Part shown: positions 57,390 through 64,000 of the stretch, in pieces | Position numbering within the stretch: position 1 is the first letter of the stretch | Layout: each line of letters opens with the position of its first letter | DNA from: JACVRW01 sp963733885 | GTDB lineage: Bacteria; Actinomycetota; Thermoleophilia; Solirubrobacterales; Thermoleophilaceae | DNA length: 64,000 nucleotides | NCBI GenBank assembly: GCA_963733885.1 | Contig: CAVTES010000008.1 | Coordinates: 186,001 to 250,000, forward strand | Direction of reading: 5' to 3' | The notes under the pieces: model-generated | Database searches by the model: none | Seen by the model: only the letters and a program-made list of their open reading frames with translations | What the model was told of the DNA's origin: nothing | Translations under genes and position numbers: made by a program

Positions 57390-58952
57390 CTACGGCTCCA
57401 GTCGGCTGAAGTACTGGCTGGCGTCGTTCGGCGCGAACGCCTGCCCGAACATCGAGGCGAAGTCCGTGCCGTCGTCGTCCAGCCCCATGTAGTCGCCCAG
57501 GAAGTAGCCGCGGGCAAACGGGGCGTCACGGATGTCGAACGACACGGGGGTGATTCGCTCCTCCTCCCAACTCGCCGCGCTCGCGCAGCTCTCGGAACCC
57601 GACTCGCACGAGACGGCGAAGTAGTCGGTGTCGAGCGTCGCCGGGTCGGGCTCGTTGTTGCGGAAGTCGTAGTAGGTCACGGTGACCGTGCCGTTCGCGT
57701 CAACGTCGACCGAGGGTGTGAAGGCCTGCTGGTCGAAGTTGGGCTCGCCGGTCGGCGTCTTGTTGACCTTGATCGGCGCCGACCACGTCACGCCACCGTC
57801 GGTCGACTGGCTGAAGGCGATGTTGTCGTGGTCGACGAGGAACAAGCCGCCATCGAAGCGGGCGTCCATCCAGACCGCATACAGGTTGCCATTGCGGGCA
57901 TCGACCGCCACCTCGGGGAGCAGATCCCCCGCGCGGATCGGGCAGGCGCCCTGGTCCGTCGGGTCCGGGCACGCGACCGCCTCGGTGTCGATCGGCGTGT
58001 CCTCGCGGATCAGGCTCATCGGGATCATGTCGTCGACGCGGATCGGGTGCGTCCAGTTCGCACCGCGGTCGTCGGAGCGGATGTAGGACAGCTTCACCGG
58101 CCCGATGCCTCCGCGGCGGTTGGAGCGGTTCACGATGTCCGCGAAGAAATCGAACAGCGAACCGCCATCGCTCGGCGGCTCGACCACGATCTGGTTGCCC
58201 AGCGTCTGCTTGTTGGCGCCCGTCTCGTAGATCTTCCTGGCCGGCTCCCAGCTGTCACCGCCATTCGTGGTGCGGGCGAAGTAGATCGGCCCCTTGAATC
58301 CACGGCCGACCACATTCTCCGGATTGACCACCGAGCCCTGCGACACCTGCAGCCGATCCCAAACGGCGTAGACGAAATCCTCGTCGTTGGCATCCGCCGT
58401 CATCGAGTTCTTGTCATTGAGGAAACGTCCCGCCGGATCCGTAATGAGACGGATCGCGGGCTCCCAGGTCAGGCCCCCGTCCATCGAGCGGTTGTAGGTC
58501 ATGCCGTTGGCGCCGAACTCCGCGCCCACGTCGGGATCGGTCACGAGACTCATCGCGTGCAGCACCCCGTCCCGGCCGAACGAGATCCACGGGTCCGAGG
58601 AGCGCTGGAAGCGCCCGCCCGTGCAGCGCGTGTCATTCGGCACGGCAACCTGCATCCAGGTCGCCCCGCCATTCATGGAGACCGCCGCGACATTGCCCTT
58701 GGCGCCACCGTTCGAGTAGCGGTCCTGCTGGTAGAAGCCCACGATGTTCATGGCGTTGGTGGGATTGACCTCGATCCACGGCTCCACCTCGGCACCAGGG
58801 AAATTGATCCCCGAGCCGTCAGGAGGGCAAGCGGCCAGCGGGTTGGTGCCCGAGGCCAGGATCGGCGGGCCGGCGTTCATAGGAGCCCCCCAAGCCGCCG
58901 GCGCCAACAGCAACAAGGCCCCCACGAGGACCGGGATCGAAACGCGACGCAC
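57390..58952 (-). CDS. Secreted BNR/sialidase-like beta-propeller protein
   Basis: A 520-residue protein from GTG 58952, with AAGGAGG upstream. Signal peptide VLVGALLLLAPAAWG is followed by repeated Asp-box (BNR, S-x-D-x-G-x-x-W) motifs: SMNGGATWMQVAV, SMDGGLTWEPAIR, TTNGGDSWEPARK, RSDDRGANWTHPI and STDGGVTWSAPIK. PWIEVNPTNAMNIVGFYQQD and VDARNGNLYAVWMDAR are typical of exported six-bladed propellers. Sialidase catalytic Arg triad is not evident, so glycan binding is more likely than cleavage. Confidence 0.85.
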   Translation of the reverse strand: MRRVSIPVLVGALLLLAPAAWGAPMNAGPPILASGTNPLAACPPDGSGINFPGAEVEPWIEVNPTNAMNIVGFYQQDRYSNGGAKGNVAAVSMNGGATWMQVAVPNDTRCTGGRFQRSSDPWISFGRDGVLHAMSLVTDPDVGAEFGANGMTYNRSMDGGLTWEPAIRLITDPAGRFLNDKNSMTADANDEDFVYAVWDRLQVSQGSVVNPENVVGRGFKGPIYFARTTNGGDSWEPARKIYETGANKQTLGNQIVVEPPSDGGSLFDFFADIVNRSNRRGGIGPVKLSYIRSDDRGANWTHPIRVDDMIPMSLIREDTPIDTEAVACPDPTDQGACPIRAGDLLPEVAVDARNGNLYAVWMDARFDGGLFLVDHDNIAFSQSTDGGVTWSAPIKVNKTPTGEPNFDQQAFTPSVDVDANGTVTVTYYDFRNNEPDPATLDTDYFAVSCESGSESCASAASWEEERITPVSFDIRDAPFARGYFLGDYMGLDDDGTDFASMFGQAFAPNDASQYFSRLEP

Positions 58953-59165
58953 AACTCCTCCTTCCGCGGCGCCCCCCACAGCCGCAGGTGCAACGCCGGA
59001 TGCTACGCCGCTCGCCGACGCGGTTCCAGCGCCGATCGAGCCCGTCGAATTGGTTTGGTAGGGCACGGACGCGACCCCCTTGCCGATGCGATCGACCAGC
59101 CGACGGCACGCATGGCGAAACGGCACCTGCTCCTGCGCGACAACGAGCCTGACAAAGCTGGTCCC

Positions 59166-59265
59166 CAGACGCTTGGGCGAGAGACGAACAGCAGGCGCGC
59201 ACGCTCGGAGTGCTGCTCCTCGACGGGAGCCGGAGCGGCGCAGGGCCCGATCATGCGCCCGCTCA
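59166..59265. repeat. Dispersed repeat, copy 3
   Basis: Carries CTCGGAGTGCTGCTCCTCG then ACGGGAGCC, matching copies 1 and 2 with one gap. It lies in the 58953-59297 intergenic stretch, which holds no gene, just before the IS256 element. Confidence 0.55.
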
Positions 59266-59297
59266 CGCCTGGATCTCGTCCGTTGCGCTAGCGACCA

Positions 59298-59305
59298 CGC
59301 CGTGT
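59298..59305. repeat. Target-site duplication of the IS256 element, left copy (CGCCGTGT)
   Basis: CGCCGTGT is repeated exactly at 60760-60767. Confidence 0.88.
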
Positions 59306-60759
59306 GGTCGCGTCCCAGAGCTGCTGTAACTTCGCCGCGGCTTCGGCTCCCTTGGCGTCAGTCTAAGCGGCAACCACCTCCTTCTGCTCGATCTCGGATT
59401 CGCCCGGCTCGTGCCGGAGCCGGTAGAGCTTGTGGCGGTCGATCTCGGAGAGCTTGACCCCGTTGCAGGCGTTGTTGATCTGCAGGTCGAGCACGGCCCA
59501 GACGAGCGAGAGGCAGCTCTCCTCGCCGGGGAATCTTCCGATCACCTTCGTCCTTCGCTTCACCTCGCCGAGCGTCCGCTCGAGCAGGTTGGTGCTCCGC
59601 CAGCGCCGGCGGTGGCGAAGCGGGTAGCGGAGGTGGGCGACGAGCGCGTCGAGGTCGTCGGCGAGGCATCTCGCGGCTGAGCTGAAGCCGGCCCGCTCGA
59701 GCTCTGCGACCAGGGCCTCGAGCCGCTCCTTCGCGTCGCGCTCGTGCCTTGCCTCGTCGAGCGCCTTCAAGTAGGCGCTGCGCACCCGCTCGCGATCTTG
59801 CTCGGGCAGCTTGGCGATCAGGTTGCGGGCCCGGTGAACGGAGCAGTGCTGGCGGTCTGAGTGTGGCCAGCACTGCTCGACCGCCTTGATCAGGCCGGGG
59901 GCGCCGTCTGCGACGACCAGCATCGGCGCCGCAAGGCCGCGGGCGATCAGGTCGCGTCCGAGCTCGAGCCAGTCCTCGTGCGACTCACGCATCCCGAGCG
60001 TGACCCCGACCAGGACCCGCTCTCCCTCCTCGGTGAAGCCCCAGGCGCACAGCACGCCCTCCTTCGGGCCCTTGGGCCTGACGTTGAGGTAGATCGCGTC
60101 GAGGAACAGCGCCACCAGCCTGACCCCATAGAGATCGCGGCGCCTGAACTGCTCGAAGCGCTCGCGCAGCTCCTTGCAGATCCTCGACGCCGTCGACTTC
60201 GAGAGCTTGCCGAGCCCGGCCTCCTCGCAGAGCGACTCGACGTCTCGCATCGACAGCCCGCGAACGAAGGCGCCGATCACCATCGCCTCGAGCGGCCGGG
60301 TGCGAAGCAGCTTCGTCGAGTGCGGGAACAGCTTCGAGACGAACGGCTCGGCGGCCTCGCGGACCTGCGGGATCTCGACCAAAAGCTCGCCCTCGGCGGT
60401 CTGCAGCCGGCGCGGGCGATAGCCGTTTCGAAGCCCCGAGTCGAAGTTGCAAAGCCCGCGCTGATAGTCGGGCCGGCGCTCGTAGCGGGCTCGGCCCAGC
60501 CAGGCGTCGAACTCGTCCTCGACCGCGCGCTGGATGATCAGCCGGGCGCCGAGCTTCGCGAGCTCAGAAAGCGACTCTCTGGGGTTCTCCCCGACCCCGA
60601 CGGCCAGCAGCTGGTCGATCTGGTCTTCTATCTCCGCCGACGGCGGTAGCGTTCTCTTCACGGCGTAGGTCTCCCTTCTTGGTCTTGCAGGACTTGGGGG
60701 AACCTACGCCGTGCCCTTGACGGCTCTCCAGCGATTTACAGCAGCTAGGGGACGCGACC
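59306..60759 (-). mobile_element. IS256-family insertion sequence
   Basis: A 1,454-bp element with an intact transposase. Terminal inverted repeats begin GGTCGCGTCCC and continue AGCTGCTGTAA after two differing bases, about 24 of 26 positions. It is flanked by the perfect 8-bp duplication CGCCGTGT, which fits IS256 (8-9 bp). The perfect duplication and intact gene indicate recent activity. Confidence 0.92.
59363..60661 (-). CDS. IS256-family transposase
   Basis: A 432-residue mutator-type transposase. Motifs: LLVEIPQVREAAEPFVSKLFPHS-type beginning, AFVRGLSMRDVESLCEEAGL, catalytic Asp in LVALFLDAIYLNVRPKG, second Asp in LVVADGAPGLIKAVEQCWP, the CSVHRARNLIAKLP segment and the catalytic Glu in NLLERTLGEVKRRTKVIGRFP. 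ATG 60661. All catalytic residues present, so it is probably active. Confidence 0.95.
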   Translation of the reverse strand: MKRTLPPSAEIEDQIDQLLAVGVGENPRESLSELAKLGARLIIQRAVEDEFDAWLGRARYERRPDYQRGLCNFDSGLRNGYRPRRLQTAEGELLVEIPQVREAAEPFVSKLFPHSTKLLRTRPLEAMVIGAFVRGLSMRDVESLCEEAGLGKLSKSTASRICKELRERFEQFRRRDLYGVRLVALFLDAIYLNVRPKGPKEGVLCAWGFTEEGERVLVGVTLGMRESHEDWLELGRDLIARGLAAPMLVVADGAPGLIKAVEQCWPHSDRQHCSVHRARNLIAKLPEQDRERVRSAYLKALDEARHERDAKERLEALVAELERAGFSSAARCLADDLDALVAHLRYPLRHRRRWRSTNLLERTLGEVKRRTKVIGRFPGEESCLSLVWAVLDLQINNACNGVKLSEIDRHKLYRLRHEPGESEIEQKEVVAA

Positions 60760-60767
60760 CGCCGTGT
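60760..60767. repeat. Target-site duplication of the IS256 element, right copy (CGCCGTGT)
   Basis: Identical to 59298-59305 and directly adjacent to the right inverted repeat. Confidence 0.88.
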
Positions 60768-61167
60768 CGTGGGCTCTCGCAGTTCGCGCATAGCAGCAGC
60801 GATTGGCCGGAGCCCTTGACCTGCTTGGGGCTCGGCGCACTCAGGGATCAACGTCTCCGCTAGCACGCGATCTACCCGCAGCTGGCCGGTCATGCCACTG
60901 CGCGGGATCCGTCTGTCCTCTGTCTCACGGCACGAACGTGAGCACACTTGACTTTGGTCCCCGGATGAGGGGAAGGTTCGTCCACCCCATGGGGAGCGTT
61001 CCTCGGTCGAGGATCGGTCGAGGGGGCGACCAGGAAGGCGGGCTCGTATTCACTCCCGCAGCCCAGGCTCCGCGGCGTCGACGTTCTGGCCGTCGTCGGC
61101 GCCCGCTGTTCGGGTCGGTGAGCCCGGCGTCGCTCTGTGATGGCGCGCCCGACCGATGGAGGTCAAC
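60768..61167. other. Intergenic stretch, no gene recognised
   Basis: About 400 bp between the IS256 element and the VOC gene. Open frames lack family motifs. The last 12 bases carry the GGAGG ribosome site of the VOC gene. Confidence 0.5.
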
Positions 61168-61656
61168 ATGAGCAGCACTGGCGCGAGCAGCGGTACCTCG
61201 ACGGAGGTCCCGGAGGTGGGGACCATCGCCATGAAGCTCGAGGTCGTGACGTTGCCCGTCTCCGATGTCGATCGGGCCAAGAGCTTCTACCAGAGCCTCG
61301 GATGGCGGCTGGACGCGGACTTCGTCTTCGGCGACGACATCCGGGCGGTCCAGCTGACGCCGCCCCGCTCGGGCTGCTCGATCTCGTTTGGGAAGGGCCT
61401 CACCACGGCCGAGCCTGGCTCGGCTCAGCGTTTCGAGCTGGTCGTGTCCGACATCGAGGCCGCGCGTGAGGACCTCATCGGCCGCGGCGTCGAGGTCAGC
61501 GAGCTGTTCCACCGCGACGGCGCGGAGCTTCTGCCGGGCCCGGACCCCGAACGTCGCTCCTATCTCAGCTACGCCTCGTTCAGCGACCCGGACGGCAACG
61601 GCTGGCTGCTCCAGGAGGTCAGGCAGCGGCCCCCGGGCCGGGAGTGGGAGGACTGA
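61168..61656 (+). CDS. VOC family (bleomycin-resistance/glyoxalase-like) protein
   Basis: A 162-residue protein. ATG 61168 is preceded by GGAGG 5 nt upstream; ATG 61156 lacks one. A disordered start leads to LEVVTLPVSDVDRAKSFYQSLGWRLDADFVFG, then VQLTPPRSGCSISFGKGL, FELVVSDIEAAREDLIGRGVEV and ASFSDPDGNGWLLQEV. The two beta-alpha-beta-beta-beta modules are complete. The short frameshifted partner gene starts one base after its stop, an arrangement known for VOC proteins of actinobacteria. Confidence 0.93.
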   Translation: MSSTGASSGTSTEVPEVGTIAMKLEVVTLPVSDVDRAKSFYQSLGWRLDADFVFGDDIRAVQLTPPRSGCSISFGKGLTTAEPGSAQRFELVVSDIEAAREDLIGRGVEVSELFHRDGAELLPGPDPERRSYLSYASFSDPDGNGWLLQEVRQRPPGREWED

Positions 61657-61657
61657 G

Positions 61658-61863
61658 ATGGACGTCGCCTCGCTGGCAGATCTGTTGTACGAGACGGCCC
61701 TACGCCACGGCTCGCTCGAGGCGGTTGCCCCACCGCACGACTGGTGGGACTGGTACGCGGCCTACATGGACGCCCGCCAGGCGGGATCCACGCCGGATGA
61801 GGCTCCGCGGCTGCCGGGCGCTACATGGCTGAGGCCAAGCAGATTGTTGTCTCCACCCCGTGA
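61658..61863 (+). pseudogene. Small partner of the VOC gene, frameshifted
   Basis: ATG 61658 starts one base after the VOC stop. The sequence ASLADLLYETALRHGSLEAV then APPHDWWDWYAAYMDARQAG is well conserved in small actinobacterial proteins that accompany VOC proteins. At about 61800-61804 one base is missing; the next frame gives AAGRYMAEAKQIVVSTP and stops at 61863, the expected C-terminus. Total about 68 codons. Real mutation or sequencing error cannot be separated. Confidence 0.7.
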
Positions 61864-62051
61864 CCCCTCGCTCCGGGTGGCGACCTCGAACGGTCGCTCG
61901 GAGAGCGCCTGGTGGAAGCGCTCCCCGACGCCTGAACTCAGTCTCGGACCCGTTCTGAGTCGGAGGCGGCCGATGGCGAGCCTGTCGGGGTGCGGAGGGC
62001 AGCCGGCGGCGACCTGGTGATCGGTCGCCGACACCAACCATGGGAGAAACC

Positions 62052-62810
62052 ATGACCACCGACGCCACCGCTGTTTCCAATGCCCGCGAGCCCGAACTGC
62101 TCGGCCAGACCGTCGTCCTGGTCGGCGGCAGCGCCGGCATCGGCCTCGAAACCGCCCGCCGCGTACGCAGTGAGGGCGCCGACGTCATCCTCACCGGCCG
62201 GAATCCCGCACGGCTCAAGCAAGCAGCACTCGACGTCGACGCGCGAAGCACCGCCGCCTTCGACGCCAACGACCTGCCAGCGCTGAAGCAGTTCTTCGAC
62301 GGCCTGCCCGACCCGATCGACCACGTGCTGGTCACGGCCGGCGGCCCCCACTACGCACCCCTGCTCGAGATGGACTCAGCCGACGTGCGCGACGCGCTCA
62401 GCGACCACGCCGTGCTGGGGCTCGAGGTCGCGCGCAACGCCCGCGGCAAGATGAGGCCCGGCGGCACGCTGCTGCTGATGGGCGGCACCGGCGGCCGGAA
62501 GATCAGTCGCGACCTCGGGATCGTCTCCGCCGCGACCGCCGTGCTGCCTCCGTTCACGGCGGCGCTCGCGCTCGCGCTCGCCCCGATTCGCGTCAACCTC
62601 ATCGCCGCCGGCTTCGTCGACACCCCCCTGTCGGCATCGCTGCTCGGCGACGGACTCGACGCCAGGCGAGACGAGCTGCGCACCACCCTCCCGATCGGGC
62701 GCGTCGTCGGACCGGCCGACGTCGCCGCGCTCGCCATACACCTCATGACCAACACCGCCCTCACCGGCGCGACATACGACATCGACGGAGGCCAGCAATT
62801 CGTCGCCTAA
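62052..62810 (+). CDS. Atypical SDR family oxidoreductase without YxxxK
   Basis: A 252-residue SDR-fold protein. ATG 62052 has GGGAG 6 nt upstream. The nucleotide motif is GGSAGIGLETARRVRSEGADV, then LTGRNPARLKQAAL, TAGGPHYAPLLEMD and a C-terminal ATYDIDGGQQFVA. At the active-site position LGIVSAATAVLPPFTAALALAL replaces YxxxK: the catalytic Tyr and Lys are both absent. Some SDR proteins of this type are known with no classical tetrad, so it may bind NAD without standard reduction. Function unknown. Confidence 0.88.
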   Translation: MTTDATAVSNAREPELLGQTVVLVGGSAGIGLETARRVRSEGADVILTGRNPARLKQAALDVDARSTAAFDANDLPALKQFFDGLPDPIDHVLVTAGGPHYAPLLEMDSADVRDALSDHAVLGLEVARNARGKMRPGGTLLLMGGTGGRKISRDLGIVSAATAVLPPFTAALALALAPIRVNLIAAGFVDTPLSASLLGDGLDARRDELRTTLPIGRVVGPADVAALAIHLMTNTALTGATYDIDGGQQFVA

Positions 62811-63028
62811 CCACTGGACCCGCCGCATCCACACTACCTCCCGCTACTCGCGCATAGCGACAAGTGGGCTTCAGCGGCTTCTGTAGGCCCGGTCGGCGCG
62901 CCGGCTGAGCGACTGATGGCAGCGGCCGCGGCTTGCCGACGCGCCGGGTCGGCGCTCGCAACGGGGGTCGACCGCGGCCGGCGGACCCGGCTCGAGGCGA
63001 GCTCGCGCGAAAGCGGCCGACGCTCCGA

Positions 63029-63589
63029 TCAGGCTGCCCGCGCCGGTCGCTCGAGCTCGGCGCTCCCACGGGCGACCTCCGCCCCGTCGACGAGCACGAT
63101 CGCGTGCCCGTTTTCGAGCTCGGCGACGGCCGCCTCGACGGCGTCGCGGGCGAGCGCGGCCCGCTGCAAGATCCGGCGGGCGCCGCGTAGGCCCGTGACC
63201 CGGGTGCGCTCGGCGTCGTCGCGCCAACCGACGATCACGACTCGGTCGCTGTCGGCGAAGGAGCCCTGGCGCTGTCGGTCGGGATCGCCGGCGAAGCTGC
63301 CGGCGCCCTGACGGCGCAGCAGCACACGGCCCGCGAAGGTCCCGACGGGGTCGTCCGGGCCGACCGGTCCGGCGAACCCGCCTACCGTCTCTCGGCGGAC
63401 GTCGCGCAGCGGGCTGCCGACCAGCAACCGGAACCCGTCGGCCGGGACACCGCCGGCGCGAAGCGACTCGATCGCCCGGCGAGCGGCCGCCTCGGAGGAA
63501 TGTGCGTAGTGGAGCGTTGTCATCGAAGTTCCCTTCAGTGGTTGGTCCTCCTGCGTCGCGGTGGTGGTGTCCAGCTTTGTGGTGCTCAT
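63029..63589 (-). CDS. Stress-type hypothetical protein with repeated GSFA segments
   Basis: A 186-residue protein from ATG 63589, with AAGGAGA 5-6 nt upstream; ATG 63523 is an alternative. TLHYAHSSEAAARRAIESL opens a ferredoxin-like alpha/beta segment as in YflT-like general stress proteins. A Gly-rich middle holds GGFAGPVGPDDPVGTFAG and GSFAGDPDRQRQGSFADSD. The end is again alpha/beta (AVEAAVAELENGHAIVLVDG). Cytoplasmic by composition. Exact role unknown. Confidence 0.75.
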   Translation of the reverse strand: MSTTKLDTTTATQEDQPLKGTSMTTLHYAHSSEAAARRAIESLRAGGVPADGFRLLVGSPLRDVRRETVGGFAGPVGPDDPVGTFAGRVLLRRQGAGSFAGDPDRQRQGSFADSDRVVIVGWRDDAERTRVTGLRGARRILQRAALARDAVEAAVAELENGHAIVLVDGAEVARGSAELERPARAA

Positions 63590-63635
63590 GGTGTCTCCTT
63601 TGGGTGCTTGGGTTGGGCGTGGGAAGGTCGCCTTC

Positions 63636-64000
63636 TCAGTCGCGCTGCCCGCCGAACAGGTCGAGCAGCAGCAGGAAGACGTTGAAGATGTCGAGGAAGA
63701 TGCTGGCCGCGATCACGACCGCGCTGTCGGCGCCTTGGCGGAGCCGGTTGAAGTCGTAGATCGTGAACGCGCCGAAGATGCCGAGCCCGGCGACGGCGTA
63801 GATGGCGTTGCCGCCCGGGATCGACACGAAGATCCCGACGACCCCGAACACGATCAGGCCGAGCAGCGCCCAGAAGAGCGTGCGCCCCCACGAAGAGAGG
63901 TCTCGGCGGGTGGCGTAGCCGTACGCGCCGAGTGCGGCGACGAAGGCCGCGGTGGCACCGGCCGCCTGCCACAGTGCCGACGGATCGGCGCCGGCGTAGT
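63636..64000 (-). CDS. Bax inhibitor-1/YccA family membrane protein (partial, 5' end off window)
   Basis: Only the C-terminal 121 residues are seen; the start lies past the right edge. Four hydrophobic helices are visible (TAAFVAALGAYGYATRR, LFWALLGLIVFGVVGIFV, IYAVAGLGIFGAFTIYDF, FLDIFNVFLLLLDLFG). YDFNRL and the IFLDIFNVFLLLLDLFGG end are signatures of the BI-1/YbhL/YccA family, proton-sensitive calcium-leak channels and protease modulators. Confidence 0.93.
   Translation of the reverse strand, partial: YAGADPSALWQAAGATAAFVAALGAYGYATRRDLSSWGRTLFWALLGLIVFGVVGIFVSIPGGNAIYAVAGLGIFGAFTIYDFNRLRQGADSAVVIAASIFLDIFNVFLLLLDLFGGQRD

Noticed and set aside
44145..64000. Second copy of the tRNA-Ser 3' end as attR
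   Set aside because: I looked for the TTCGAATCCCTCC segment by eye and found only short chance matches; a computed search is needed.

Overview
The window is very GC-rich and densely packed. Genes frequently overlap by 4 nt (ATGA or GTGA), GTG starts are common, and many genes appear to be read from leaderless mRNAs, with a TANNNT box 6-10 nt before the start codon. Together with the gene content (MocR regulator, PspC, DUF6812, MBOAT/SGNH pair, GcvT-fused oxidoreductases, SARP/AfsR regulator) this points to a high-GC actinobacterium. Class Thermoleophilia (Solirubrobacterales or relatives) is my best inference; no rRNA is present to prove it.

The left two thirds (1-44,000) is ordinary chromosome. 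It starts with a MocR/PdxR-type regulator running off the edge, a cupin, a relic of a PIN-domain toxin and a DrrAB-like ABC exporter whose permease carries a frameshift. Next come methyltransferases, a UspA protein, a lytic transglycosylase lipoprotein, a decayed membrane gene and a membrane protein fused to a PI-PLC-like domain. An O-acylation cassette (MBOAT plus two SGNH-fold proteins) follows at 11.4-14.3 kb. From 15.6 to 28.2 kb lies a catabolic block: a four-gene overlapping operon for a gamma-glutamylation route (glutamine-synthetase-like ligase, C26 gamma-glutamyl hydrolase, aldehyde dehydrogenase, SDR), a divergent FGGY kinase, an APC permease, a CPA1 antiporter, an aminoglycoside/choline-kinase-like protein and a dimethylglycine/sarcosine-dehydrogenase-like FAD-GcvT protein. 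It probably degrades polyamines or related amines and N-methylglycines. Beyond it are a membrane pseudokinase, a FadR-type regulator, a large SARP/AAA regulator (frameshifted), a tRNA-Ser(GGA), a Baeyer-Villiger-like monooxygenase, a GlpA-like oxidoreductase pair, an LLM oxidoreductase and PspC.

The right third (44,000-64,000) is accessory. A tRNA-Ser(CGA) is followed one base later by a complete IS66-family element with a perfect 8-bp target duplication, then a tyrosine integrase, an excisionase-like protein and two small genes. This is the left end of an integrative element; I did not find the matching right attachment site. Gene-poor DNA follows, holding a striking nested inverted repeat. 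The rest has two large secreted beta-propeller-like proteins, a CHRD-domain protein, complete IS630 and IS256 elements with target duplications, relics of IS21, an alpha/beta hydrolase and an FG-GAP protein, an approximately 95-bp repeat in three copies, and a coupled two-gene cassette sharing an N-terminal tag. It ends with VOC, SDR and stress-type proteins and a Bax-inhibitor-1 protein cut by the window edge.

Several genes are broken by single-base shifts, often in G/C runs. These could be real decay or sequencing error, and the annotation flags each one.
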